Of a stretch of 64,000 bases of DNA, positions 50,525 through 59,317 are shown piece after piece. The position numbers and the translations under genes were made by a program. The notes under the pieces are model-generated. The model was not told the DNA's origin, did no database searches, and saw only the letters and a program-made list of their open reading frames with translations. Position 1 is the stretch's first letter. Each line of letters begins with the position of its first letter. The DNA comes from Rhodococcus triatomae (lineage in GTDB: Bacteria > Actinomycetota > Actinomycetes > Mycobacteriales > Mycobacteriaceae): NCBI RefSeq assembly GCF_014217785.1, contig NZ_CP048814.1:2418001-2482000 (forward strand), read 5' to 3'.

Positions 50525-51432
50525 GCGTCGGCCCGACCGGCGAGGCCGGGGCGGCGCAGCCGATGGGTGTTCTCGACGATGGCGCGGATCAGGGCCCGCT
50601 CCGGTGGCGACTGCGCGCGCCGTGCGGAGGTGATCAGGGTGAACTGGGTGGTGCCGGGACTCGGCAGGCCGTCCACCGGGTGCAGGTCCGCGGGGAGCAG
50701 GCTCTCGCTGTGCACGATGTAGCCGAGGCCGGCGAGGACGGCCGCCCGCAGACCGAGCTGTCCCTGGGTGGTGCACGTGATGCGATAGGGGATGCGGGCG
50801 CGCTCGAGCGCGCGCAGCGCGGCATCCCGGGTCAGGCTCGGGGGATGGTAGGTGACGACGGGCACCGGGCTCTCCGTCGCCCGTGTCCGGGCGTCCGGAC
50901 CGGCGGGCCCGGCCCAGACGAGCCGGTCCTCGAAGACGAGCTGTCCGTGCTTCTCGCCCGGCCGGCGCTTGACGAAGGCGAGATCGAGTTCGTCGGCCCG
51001 GAGTTGGGCATGGATTTCCTCGCTCAGGCCGACGGTGAGCTCGAGATCGACCTGCGGGTAGGCGCTGCGGAACTCGAGCAGGATCGCAGGCAGGGCCTGC
51101 GCGACCAGGTCCTCGGACACCCCGAACCGGATGTGTCCGGCCAGTTCCTCACCGCCGAAGTATCGCTCGGCTTTCTGCTGTGCATCGACGATGTCCCGCG
51201 CGAACCCGAGCATCGCGGCTCCGTCCGAGGTCAGGACCACGCGGTGGGTGTCCCGCGCGAACAGTTCCCGGCCGATCTGCCTCTCCAGCCGGGCGATGTG
51301 GCCGCTCACGGTGGGCTGCCGCAGACCGAGCTGCCGCGCCGCGGCCGTGAACCCGCCGTAGTGCTCGACCGCGAGGAAGCTGCGCAACAACACCGGGTCG
51401 TACACGGCCACCCTCTCCTCGGTCGTCGTCAC
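50428..51432 (-). CDS. LysR-family regulator
   Basis: A 334-residue LysR protein. Residues about 12-72 form the helix-turn-helix (FTAAARQLGLRQPTVSGHIARLERQIG) and about 95-300 the periplasmic-binding-like effector domain. The C-terminal 30 residues are encoded by DNA that also codes the creatininase end on the other strand. It is divergent from the symporter gene, which it probably regulates. Confidence 0.9.
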   Translation of the reverse strand: MTTTEERVAVYDPVLLRSFLAVEHYGGFTAAARQLGLRQPTVSGHIARLERQIGRELFARDTHRVVLTSDGAAMLGFARDIVDAQQKAERYFGGEELAGHIRFGVSEDLVAQALPAILLEFRSAYPQVDLELTVGLSEEIHAQLRADELDLAFVKRRPGEKHGQLVFEDRLVWAGPAGPDARTRATESPVPVVTYHPPSLTRDAALRALERARIPYRITCTTQGQLGLRAAVLAGLGYIVHSESLLPADLHPVDGLPSPGTTQFTLITSARRAQSPPERALIRAIVENTHRLRRPGLAGRADAQGRSTRPGSNDAISPIAPTNVDTASSKNTFP

Positions 51433-51521
51433 CGTTCCGCCGACTGTCCATCGCGGATCTCGATATCTAATATAGGCGCCATAGCGTCAGGCGATGGAGT
51501 GGACGGTCGTATCGTCTGTCC

Positions 51522-52514
51522 GTGAAGTTCCTGAGCAAGTTCTCCATCGACGGGTTCGTCCTCGCGATCTTCGGCATGGTCGCGGTCGCGAGCATCTTCC
51601 CGGCATCCGGCCAGGCCGCCGTCGTGGTGGACTGGGCCACCAAGATCGCCATCGGGCTGCTCTTCCTCATCTACGGCGCCCGCCTGTCCCCGGCCGAGGC
51701 GTGGCAGGGAGTCAAGCACTGGCGGCTGCACGCGGTGATCCTGGCCATCACCTTCGTGCTGTTCCCGCTGCTCGGGCTCGCCCTCCGGGTCCTCGCACCG
51801 ACGGTGATCTCGGACGAGATCTACACCGGAATCCTGTACCTGTGCCTCGTGCCCTCGACGGTCCAGTCGTCGATCGCGTTCACCTCGATCGCACGGGGCA
51901 ACGTCGCGGGTGCGATCGTCAGCGCGTCGTTCTCCAACATCGTCGGAGTGTTCGTCACGCCGCTGCTGGTGGTGCTGCTGATGAACACCACCGGCGACGC
52001 CCACGTCGACGCCGGCGCCGCGGGAGCCATCCTGCTCCAGCTCCTGGCGCCGTTCCTCGTCGGTCAGTTGATCCGGCCGTGGATCGGCGCGTGGCTGAAG
52101 CGCAACGCCGGGCCCACCAAGATCGTGGACCGCGGATCGATCCTGCTCGTCGTGTACGCCGCGTTCAGCGAGGGCATGAACGAGAACATCTGGAGCGCGG
52201 TCGATGCCGTGCAGATCGCGGTACTGGTCGTGATCTGCCTCCTGATGCTCGCCGTCGTCATGGGTACCTCGGTGGGGATCGGCAAGGTGCTGGGATTCTC
52301 GCTCGAGGACCGCATCGTGATCCTCTTCGCGGGCTCGAAGAAGAGCCTCGCCTCCGGCCTCCCGATGGCTGCCGTGCTGTTCGCCGGGGGACCCGTGGGG
52401 TTGATCGTCCTTCCGCTCATGATCTTCCACCAGATCCAGCTGATCGTGTGTGCGGTCATCGCGCAGCGTCTCGCCCGGCGGCCGGTGCGCGAGGGCGAAC
52501 TCGTGGAGGTGTGA
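51522..52514 (+). CDS. Bile acid:sodium symporter-family transporter (YfeH/SLC10A7-like)
   Basis: A 330-residue integral membrane protein with about nine to ten helices. CLVPSTVQSSIAFTSIARGN and AGSKKSLASGLPMA are family motifs of the SLC10A7/YfeH branch of bile-acid-type symporters. GTG 51522. It is divergent from LysR and convergent with the amidohydrolase. The substrate is likely an organic anion, unidentified. Confidence 0.9.
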   Translation: MKFLSKFSIDGFVLAIFGMVAVASIFPASGQAAVVVDWATKIAIGLLFLIYGARLSPAEAWQGVKHWRLHAVILAITFVLFPLLGLALRVLAPTVISDEIYTGILYLCLVPSTVQSSIAFTSIARGNVAGAIVSASFSNIVGVFVTPLLVVLLMNTTGDAHVDAGAAGAILLQLLAPFLVGQLIRPWIGAWLKRNAGPTKIVDRGSILLVVYAAFSEGMNENIWSAVDAVQIAVLVVICLLMLAVVMGTSVGIGKVLGFSLEDRIVILFAGSKKSLASGLPMAAVLFAGGPVGLIVLPLMIFHQIQLIVCAVIAQRLARRPVREGELVEV

Positions 52515-52521
52515 GAGCCGC

Positions 52522-53802
52522 CTACGCGCGGTACATCGACCGGTGGACGTGCGTGGCCGAGACGAGTCGGCCGGCACGGAGTACGTAGCGCTCGGCCGAG
52601 GCGTCGGCGATCGCCTCCTCGAGGTCGGCGGCGCGCACGGCCAGCAGGTCCGCGCGGGCACCCGGGAACACCCCGGCCTCCGGGAGCCCCATCACCGCGC
52701 GAGCCCCGGTACTGACGGCGTGATACGCCTCCGCCGTCGTGAGATGTGCCGCGGTCACCAGGAGCATCGCCGTCTCCAGGGCATCGCTGCGGCCGAGCGG
52801 GTTGAACGGGTCGCGGACATTGTCCGCGCCCGCACCGACACGGACCCCGGCATCGAGGAGGGCACGCACCGCGGTCAGGCCCCGGGGCGTGGAGACCGGA
52901 TGATCCCATCCCTGCAGGTAGAGATTCGTGATCGGCAGGGTGACGATTCCGATGCGGCTGTCCACCACCGCCCGCACGGTGCGTTCGAGGACGTCCGGGT
53001 CCACCGTCCCGAGACTGACGCAGTGTCCCGCGGTGACCGGCATCGACTCCGGCCAGTCACGCACCGACTTGGCGAGTTCCTCGAGGGTCAGCATGTCCGG
53101 GTTCAGCTGCTCGTCCGTGTGGAGATCGACACCGACTCCCCGGCGTTCGGCGATCCGCAACAGCCGCTGCAGGTCCGAGCTCGGTGCCGGTGTGTGGTGG
53201 GGTGAGCCCCCGACCAGATCGACGCCCAGGTCGAGGGCTTCGTCCAGGATCTCGTCGGGAGTGTCGAACGGGCAGAGGGCGACGAGCTGGACGTCCATGA
53301 CATCCGCGAGCTCCTCACGCACGCGGACCAGGGCGCGGACACCGCGTAGCGGGGCCGGGCCGGGAAGCAGATCGACGTGGGAACGCACAGCGGTCGTGCC
53401 GTTCGCGAGGAGCGCCAGCGCGGCGCGGCGCGCGCGGACCGCGATCCCGTCGACGGTGAGGTGGGCGCTGTGCTCGCGCCAGGAGTCGATCGCCCGGCCG
53501 AGGTCCCCCATGGGCGGCCGGATCTCGTTCCACGAGAAGGCCTTGTCCAGATGTGCGTGCGGCTCCGCCGGTGCGGGGAGCAGGAGGTATCCGTCCAGGT
53601 CGAGGGCATCGGCGGTATCGGCGGTATCGACGCCGCGCTCGACGGCGCGGGTTGTCGAGCACGGCGCCGCGTCGGTGACGTGCGTTACCGCGCCGTGGTC
53701 CAGCCTCACGTCCACCCGGCGGCCGTCCGGCAAGGTCGCGCCGGTGAGGACGCGGAGGAGCCTGCCGTCCGCGACGGGCCTCTGTTCGTCGGTGTTCTCC
53801 AC
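52522..53802 (-). CDS. CodA/AtzC-like amidohydrolase
   Basis: A 426-residue metal-dependent amidohydrolase of the cytosine deaminase group. Metal and catalytic residues fit: HAH in EPHAHLDKAF, HTDEQ, AGHCVSLG and GADNVRDPFNPLGR. Family members deaminate cytosine, isoguanine or s-triazines such as N-isopropylammelide. GTG 53802. Together with the AtzH-amidase and isochorismatase genes it suggests breakdown of a nitrogen heterocycle. Confidence 0.88.
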   Translation of the reverse strand: MENTDEQRPVADGRLLRVLTGATLPDGRRVDVRLDHGAVTHVTDAAPCSTTRAVERGVDTADTADALDLDGYLLLPAPAEPHAHLDKAFSWNEIRPPMGDLGRAIDSWREHSAHLTVDGIAVRARRAALALLANGTTAVRSHVDLLPGPAPLRGVRALVRVREELADVMDVQLVALCPFDTPDEILDEALDLGVDLVGGSPHHTPAPSSDLQRLLRIAERRGVGVDLHTDEQLNPDMLTLEELAKSVRDWPESMPVTAGHCVSLGTVDPDVLERTVRAVVDSRIGIVTLPITNLYLQGWDHPVSTPRGLTAVRALLDAGVRVGAGADNVRDPFNPLGRSDALETAMLLVTAAHLTTAEAYHAVSTGARAVMGLPEAGVFPGARADLLAVRAADLEEAIADASAERYVLRAGRLVSATHVHRSMYRA

Positions 53803-53835
53803 GCCTGCAACCTATTCGACGAGTGTTTCGGGAAC

Positions 53836-53891
53836 GTGTCGAGCAGGTTGTGACGAGCAGGTTGTGTCGAGCAGGTTGTGACCAGCGGGGA
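53836..53891. repeat. 14-bp tandem repeat, about four copies
   Basis: GTGTCGAGCAGGTT and GTGACGAGCAGGTT alternate at 53836, 53850 and 53864; a fourth, diverged unit is at 53878. The array lies in the 156-bp gap upstream of the amidohydrolase. Confidence 0.85.
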
Positions 53892-53958
53892 ATAGCGACG
53901 ACGGGTACCGGGTTGCCCCTTCTGATCGCTACCCGACCATTTTCGAGAGGGGCCCGAC

Positions 53959-54723
53959 ATGACCGACGGCGCCGTCCAGGTGATTCGCAGTGCGGACCGA
54001 ACGATCCTGCGTCTTCCGGACGTGACGAGCCGCGGGTCCTTTCCGTTCGCGGGCAACTTCGACCTCGTGGAGAACGCGCACGGGATGCTGCTGGTGCACA
54101 ACGAGGACACCGTCGACGCGGGCGCGGGCTTCGACCGGCACACACACCGGGACATGGAGATCATCACCTGGGTGGTGAGTGGATCCCTGGTACACCGGGA
54201 TTCGTTGGGAAACGTCGGGGTGCTCACCTCCGGATCGGCCCAGCGCATGACTGCCGGTAGCGGAATCTCCCATGCCGAGTACAACGACTCGTGGACCGTC
54301 AGTGGTCTCCCCCGGCACCGCGACCCGGTCACGGTGGTGCAGATGTGGATTCCGCCCGATTCCCTCGGACTGGAGCCGGACTACCAGGACCTACCGCTCG
54401 ACGACGCGTTGTCGGGAGGAGACCTGGTGACAGTGGTCAGCGGAATGGCGAGGCACGCCGGGGGCACGGTCGGACGCATCCGCAACGAGCATGTCGCTCT
54501 GCACGCCGCGCGCTTGGAGCCCGGGCAGTCGGTCTCGGTTCCCGAGTCGCCGTACGGCCACGTGTTCCTCACGAGAGGAGCAGTGGACTTCGAGGGCGCG
54601 GGACGGCTCGAACACGGCGACGCGGTACGGCTGAGTCGCAGTGGGGGACAGTCGGTGACGGCGCTCGAACCCACCGAGTTGCTGATCTGGGAAATGGATG
54701 CGCGCGCGGGTTCGGTCCGCTGA
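53959..54723 (+). CDS. Pirin-family bicupin protein (YhhW-like)
   Basis: A 254-residue pirin. The N-terminal cupin has the metal set HTHRDMEIITWVVSG with the later HAEYN segment. YhhW-type pirins act as quercetin dioxygenases or redox sensors. ATG 53959 follows GAGAGGGGCC. Convergent with the GH1 gene 14 bp later. Confidence 0.88.
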   Translation: MTDGAVQVIRSADRTILRLPDVTSRGSFPFAGNFDLVENAHGMLLVHNEDTVDAGAGFDRHTHRDMEIITWVVSGSLVHRDSLGNVGVLTSGSAQRMTAGSGISHAEYNDSWTVSGLPRHRDPVTVVQMWIPPDSLGLEPDYQDLPLDDALSGGDLVTVVSGMARHAGGTVGRIRNEHVALHAARLEPGQSVSVPESPYGHVFLTRGAVDFEGAGRLEHGDAVRLSRSGGQSVTALEPTELLIWEMDARAGSVR

Positions 54724-54736
54724 GGCGGCCGTACGG

Positions 54737-56053
54737 TCAGCCGCCGGCGATCTCGACCGGATCGAGGCAGCTGGCCGCACCACCGACGAGTGAGCACGGG
54801 ACGGGCTCCCGGGTCGGCCGGTAGTGACCCGGGACGCCGCCGTCACGCACGAGCCCGGTGTACATCGGGACCGCGTCCGTCGGTCTCCGTGTCAGGCTGG
54901 GATCGGTGAGAACGTCCACGGTGTACAGGCCGAAACGGGGTGTGTAACTGCCCCATTCGTAGTTGTCGGTGATGCTCCAGTAGTTGTAGCCCATCAGGTT
55001 CATCCCGTCGGCGGCGGCCCTCTGAATCCAGTACACGGTGTCGGCGAGCAGATCGTCGCGTCGATAGCCGTCCGGGCGGGCGGCGCCGTTCTCGGTCGGC
55101 ATACCGTTCTCCACGATGTAGAGCGGGCGGCCGGGAAACTTGTCCGCGTAGAACCGCAAGGCGTAGTAGATGCCTTCCGGTTGCAGTGTGGCGGTCCACA
55201 TCTGTCCGGTGAGCGCGCCGACGGCCCCGAACGGATCGCCCAGCGAGGCTCCGTAATAGTAGTCGATCCCGATGTAGTCCAGTCGGTCGGCGACCAGATC
55301 GAGGAACACGCCGTCGACGGCGTCTTCGACCGCGGGGATGTAGGCGGTGTTGCTGGTGACCATCGCGCCGGGTTGCCGGTCGTGGATGTGGTCGTAGATC
55401 GTGTTGTGCGCGTCGGCGAGCCGGCCGAACATCGTCGGTAGCTCGGGTGCGGGCAATCCGCCGTAGCGGATCTCGTTGGCCACGTAGACGGTCGGTTCGT
55501 TGACGGTCACCCACAGCGGGTCGGTTCCGGAGTACCGGTCCACGACGACCCGCGCGTTCGCGAGCCAGTCCTCGACCATGCGCGGATTGCTCCATCCGCC
55601 GTAGTCGACCGCCCAGCCCGGGTACACCCAGTGGTCGAGGGTGAGCATCGGCCGCATTCCCGCGGCTCGGATCTCGTCGATCACGGCGTCGTAGAACCGG
55701 AACGCCGCCTCGTCCCACTGCCCAGGGTGCGGTTGCACACGGGCCCATTCGATGCCGATGCGATACGTGTCGACACCGAGGTCGGCGGCTCGGCCGATGT
55801 CCTCCGCATGGCGGTGGACGAAGTCGACCGAGTCCAGGTACGGATCCTCGACCCGCCCCTCCGCGATGTAGCGAGTCCAGTTGCTGTCCGGTGCACTCCC
55901 TTCCGACTGGAAACCGGAGGAAGCCACTCCCCAGAGAAAGTCCGGACCCAGCGGCGCGAGGCCGTCGGTCCGGGCGCCGGCCGTCGCGGACGAGGCGACG
56001 AGTGCGAGCGAGAGAGTGCACAGCAGCGGGGCGAGACGGGTGGCGACGGTCAT
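54737..56053 (-). CDS. Secreted glycoside hydrolase family 1 beta-glycosidase
   Basis: A 438-residue GH1 enzyme with a signal peptide (residues 1 to about 28, ending SATAGA). The acid/base Glu is in TVNEPTVY and the nucleophile Glu in YIVENGMPTENG; FLWGVASSGFQSEG and NYWSITDNYEWGSY are further GH1 signatures. ATG 56053 has GAGGAG 7 bp ahead; the GTG at 56059 is too close to it. Export is unusual for GH1, most of which are cytoplasmic. Confidence 0.9.
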   Translation of the reverse strand: MTVATRLAPLLCTLSLALVASSATAGARTDGLAPLGPDFLWGVASSGFQSEGSAPDSNWTRYIAEGRVEDPYLDSVDFVHRHAEDIGRAADLGVDTYRIGIEWARVQPHPGQWDEAAFRFYDAVIDEIRAAGMRPMLTLDHWVYPGWAVDYGGWSNPRMVEDWLANARVVVDRYSGTDPLWVTVNEPTVYVANEIRYGGLPAPELPTMFGRLADAHNTIYDHIHDRQPGAMVTSNTAYIPAVEDAVDGVFLDLVADRLDYIGIDYYYGASLGDPFGAVGALTGQMWTATLQPEGIYYALRFYADKFPGRPLYIVENGMPTENGAARPDGYRRDDLLADTVYWIQRAAADGMNLMGYNYWSITDNYEWGSYTPRFGLYTVDVLTDPSLTRRPTDAVPMYTGLVRDGGVPGHYRPTREPVPCSLVGGAASCLDPVEIAGG

Positions 56054-56110
56054 GCGCACTTCTCCTCGCGTCGGCGCCGAGTCGTGGTCGCGCTCGCTAC
56101 AGTCGGGTGC

Positions 56111-56347
56111 ATGAGTCCACTTGCTGCAGCCGACTCCCAGCAGATCGGATCGTGGATCGTGCTCGGCGCGATCGTGGTGGTCGGCCTGTTGATCCTAGCG
56201 CTGTTCGTCGGCGCGATCGTCGATATCGCGAGGTCGGACACCTACCAGACGGGAGGCAAGGCGGTGTGGATACTGCTCGTGTTCGCCTTTCCCGTTCTCG
56301 GGCCCGTCGTCTGGTTCGTGTGGGGGCGCAAGTCGTCGTTCACCTGA
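56111..56347 (+). CDS. PLDc_N-domain small membrane protein
   Basis: A 78-residue protein with two membrane helices (WIVLGAIVVVGLLILALFVGAIV and AVWILLVFAFPVLGPVVWFVWG). The second helix with FPVLGPVVWF is the PLDc_N signature, often found as a stand-alone small protein in actinobacteria. Function unknown. Confidence 0.8.
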   Translation: MSPLAAADSQQIGSWIVLGAIVVVGLLILALFVGAIVDIARSDTYQTGGKAVWILLVFAFPVLGPVVWFVWGRKSSFT

Positions 56348-56377
56348 GCGCTGCGGGCGCGGTGGCGTCGCGGGTGC

Positions 56378-57622
56378 TCAGACCTTCTGGCGCGCGTCCC
56401 GGAACTCCAGGCGACGGGCGAGTAGCGCGGCCTGCAGGGGCCTGAGGCCGGAGGCGCGCGTCGGATCCAGTCCGGTGAGCTCCGCGATCCGCTTGAGCCG
56501 GTAGTCCACCGTGTTGGTGTGGACGTGCAGCTGGCGGGCGGTGCGTTGCCGGTTGAGGTCGTTGTGGACGTGGACGTCGAGGGTCTTGACGAGATCGGGG
56601 TACCGCTCGAGCGGTTGCAGCAGCTGCACGAGATGTGCCCGGCCGACGCCCGGCCGCATCATCTGGTACTCGTACACCAGGTCCGTCATGCGATACACGC
56701 CCGGCGCGCGGTGGAGTTGCCGGGCGAGGTCGAGTAACTCGTGTGCCTGCTCGGACGCCTGGGGAACCGACTCGGTGTCGGCCTGCACCGCTGCGGCGGT
56801 GACGGTGACCTCCCCGGCGGAGGCGAGCTGTTCCACCACGTGGTCCACATTGGCGTCCTCGTCGGCGTCGGGTATGAGCACCGTGCCACCCTCCGGGCTG
56901 AGGAGCGACAACGCGGCCCGGCCGTACGCCTTGGCGAGTTCGGCCTGGACCCGACGGAGTTTGCGGCGGGCCGCGACGATCGGCTGAACGCCCGGATGGC
57001 CCTCGTCCGTGTGCTGGTCGAGGTGGAGGGCGAGGACGACATACGAGGGCGCGACCTCGATGCCACAGTGGCGGGCCATCGCCGACGTGCTCTGTCCGCT
57101 GAGGAGTGCGGTGACGAGAGTGTGGGCCGCGGTGTGGTGCTCGCTCGCCACGACCTTGAGTTCGGCGATGTACGCCGACGTCGCTGCCTGGGTGACCTTG
57201 TCGAGCATGGAGATGAGGAGTTCGGCGCCGTCCGCCATGTGGGCGAGATCGTCGATCTCGGCGCCGGACACCACGTGGCGCCAGCCGAGGCGGAACCCCT
57301 CGTGCAGGACCTCGAGAACGGTGGCGAGCGGGATACCTTCGCGGGCCCACTGAGCCGACGCGTCGCGGAACCCCGCGAGGTCCTCATCGGTGGGCACGCG
57401 ACGCTTGTCCAGCATGTCCATCGCCAGTCGCAGGCACCCCATCGTCACGTTGGTGACATCGCCCTGCAGTTCCTCACGCGGGAGCAGCCCGCACGGGATC
57501 ACGTTCGCCGCGAAGTGGCCGACGAGATCGTTGGCAAGAGAGCGTAGATTGCCGAAGGATGAGGAAGCCGGTGAGCCGGCGACCATGATGATGCCGGAAT
57601 TCGGTTCATTGACAAGCGTCAT
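56378..57622 (-). CDS. PucR/CdaR-type transcriptional regulator
   Basis: A 414-residue regulator. The C-terminal part, LDVHVHNDLNRQRTARQLHVHTNTVDYRLKRIAELTGLDP, is the PucR helix-turn-helix (HTH_30), and the middle resembles the GGDEF-like CdaR domain. ATG 57622 has GGGAG upstream; ATG 57685 would add 21 residues but lacks a ribosome site. The target genes are not evident. Confidence 0.88.
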   Translation of the reverse strand: MTLVNEPNSGIIMVAGSPASSSFGNLRSLANDLVGHFAANVIPCGLLPREELQGDVTNVTMGCLRLAMDMLDKRRVPTDEDLAGFRDASAQWAREGIPLATVLEVLHEGFRLGWRHVVSGAEIDDLAHMADGAELLISMLDKVTQAATSAYIAELKVVASEHHTAAHTLVTALLSGQSTSAMARHCGIEVAPSYVVLALHLDQHTDEGHPGVQPIVAARRKLRRVQAELAKAYGRAALSLLSPEGGTVLIPDADEDANVDHVVEQLASAGEVTVTAAAVQADTESVPQASEQAHELLDLARQLHRAPGVYRMTDLVYEYQMMRPGVGRAHLVQLLQPLERYPDLVKTLDVHVHNDLNRQRTARQLHVHTNTVDYRLKRIAELTGLDPTRASGLRPLQAALLARRLEFRDARQKV

Positions 57623-57783
57623 AAGAGGTCTCCCGAGAATCTCCGTCGCGTCTCGATTGAATAACGCGACTGCGGGTATCACCATAGTGACCCAAACGTG
57701 ATATCCGCCACTGATTCAGCCAGATTCTTCTGGTGAAATGCATTTTTCCTCGTGTCGGACGTGTCCTCGCGTCGAACCCGGGA

Positions 57784-57828
57784 CGCGGCCGTGTGCCCGT
57801 CCCGATTCGGGACGGGCACACGGCCGCG
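57784..57828 (-). terminator. Very long perfect hairpin after lipase copy 2
   Basis: Inverted arms 57784-57805 and 57807-57828, 22 bp each with a single central base, about 34 bp past the lipase stop on the minus strand. It should end lipase transcription before the PucR gene. No T run is visible. Confidence 0.75.
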
Positions 57829-57861
57829 ACTGGGTTTTGTGAGATGTTACGAATCCGGCGT

Positions 57862-58992
57862 CTAGGAGCCGGACGATCCGGCGGCGCTGCCGCTGGATCC
57901 GGACCCGAGCGAACCGGTGCCGCCGGGGCCGCCGTCCGAGCGTCCGCCGATCGGTGCGTTGCCGGCGCACACGATGCTCGATTCCGGGAATCCTGCCGGA
58001 TCGAGCGCGTGCTTGATCCAGTCGATCGCCCGGGGCGAGTAGGTGATGCTCAGGTGGTCGGAGACATCCACCGGGCACCCGTCCTGCAGGGTGACGTTGC
58101 GGACGTTACCCGGGCCGTAGGGGTTGAGGAACGTCGACTCCCAGGGGGTGGTCACCTCGTCGAACATCGTGCCGATGATCGTGTAGTCGATCCCGGCGAT
58201 GGTGTCGCCCTCGGCGTTGAGCCGCTTCAGCAGCGGGGAGTCGTAGACCTGCTGGATCCCGGAGACACCGACCAGGTAGTCGAGCACCGGGTCGAGGTTC
58301 AGGCCGAGGCCGCCGATGAATCGGTTGAGCGCGCCGATGCCGAGCAGGGTGGTCCCGTGGTTCGTGGCGCCGAGCGTCACCAGGTTCTGGACCTTGTCGG
58401 CGCCGCCCTCGAACTTCAGGTACTGGCGTGCCATCAACCCGCCCTGGGAGTGCCCCACGATGTCGACCTTCGACGCTCCGGTACCGGCGAGGACGGCATC
58501 GACGAAGGCAGCCAACTGCTGAGCGGATTCCTCGATCGGCTTCACGCCGTAGACACCGGGGATGATGGTCCCGAGTCCGCCCTTCTGCAGCAGGTCGGAC
58601 TGGCCGTAGTTGATCGCGAAGACGCAGTAGCCCTCCGCCGCGAGCGCGGGCGCGACCCCCGACCAGTTGTTGTACGCGTTCTCCCAGGTGCCGTGTGCGA
58701 GGACGACGGGACGCGGATGCGCCGCCGACGGCTTGCAGCCCCAGTCGTTGGCGCCGACCGGGGCCGCGTTCGGGTTGAGTAGGCCGTTGGCGAACGCCTC
58801 GGGGAAGCTGGTGGCCGGCGCGCCGACCCCGACAGTGCCGTTGGCAGGCGGAACGACGACGTCTGCGGCGGCCGGTGTGGCCGTCAGCGCCATTGCCCCC
58901 GCAACCGCGAGCGATGCGATGACTCCTGCGGCAGCCCGGACAGGTCGACGATGACTCTTGTCCGCACTCCGCGTAGATGTGATCCATGTCAT
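57862..58992 (-). CDS. Secreted lipase/esterase, alpha/beta hydrolase (copy 2)
   Basis: A 376-residue secreted hydrolase of the same class as the lipase at 21545. Signal peptide about 1-43 with AAA cleavage site. PVVLAHGTWENAYNN, the GHSQGGLMARQYLKFEG nucleophile region and DHLSITYSPRAIDW match copy 1 closely. The C terminus ends in a Gly/Ser-rich tail. It lacks the palindrome seen before copy 1. Confidence 0.9.
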   Translation of the reverse strand: MTWITSTRSADKSHRRPVRAAAGVIASLAVAGAMALTATPAAADVVVPPANGTVGVGAPATSFPEAFANGLLNPNAAPVGANDWGCKPSAAHPRPVVLAHGTWENAYNNWSGVAPALAAEGYCVFAINYGQSDLLQKGGLGTIIPGVYGVKPIEESAQQLAAFVDAVLAGTGASKVDIVGHSQGGLMARQYLKFEGGADKVQNLVTLGATNHGTTLLGIGALNRFIGGLGLNLDPVLDYLVGVSGIQQVYDSPLLKRLNAEGDTIAGIDYTIIGTMFDEVTTPWESTFLNPYGPGNVRNVTLQDGCPVDVSDHLSITYSPRAIDWIKHALDPAGFPESSIVCAGNAPIGGRSDGGPGGTGSLGSGSSGSAAGSSGS

Positions 58993-59317
58993 GGGCCGGA
59001 ACCATAAACTACTCAGGAGTCAGTTCTCGGGGGTCGAGGAAGGCCCTATGCTCGACTTTTCCCGCGTCCGGGTGCCGGATTCCGCGACGTCGAGCGCGGG
59101 AGACGATCGGTGTCCGCAGCACGCAGAAGTGGATGAAAGTACTTGTGCCGCAAGGTAAACGATGGTTCCTCGGGGACTGGCCCCAGGCGGTCCCCGGCAC
59201 CTCGTCGCTGTCGTTCGCTCGCCGCCGGGGTGTCGGGAAACGCTGGCCGCCGTCACACGACCCGGCCGGGGATCTCTACCCGACCTCACAACCGGAAATC
59301 GAGGGGCGGTACGCCGA
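58993..59317. other. Intergenic region, no supported feature
   Basis: A 325-bp gap between the lipase start and the Clp gene end. Short frames exist but none has a ribosome site and a plausible protein. It presumably holds the lipase promoter. Confidence 0.5.
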
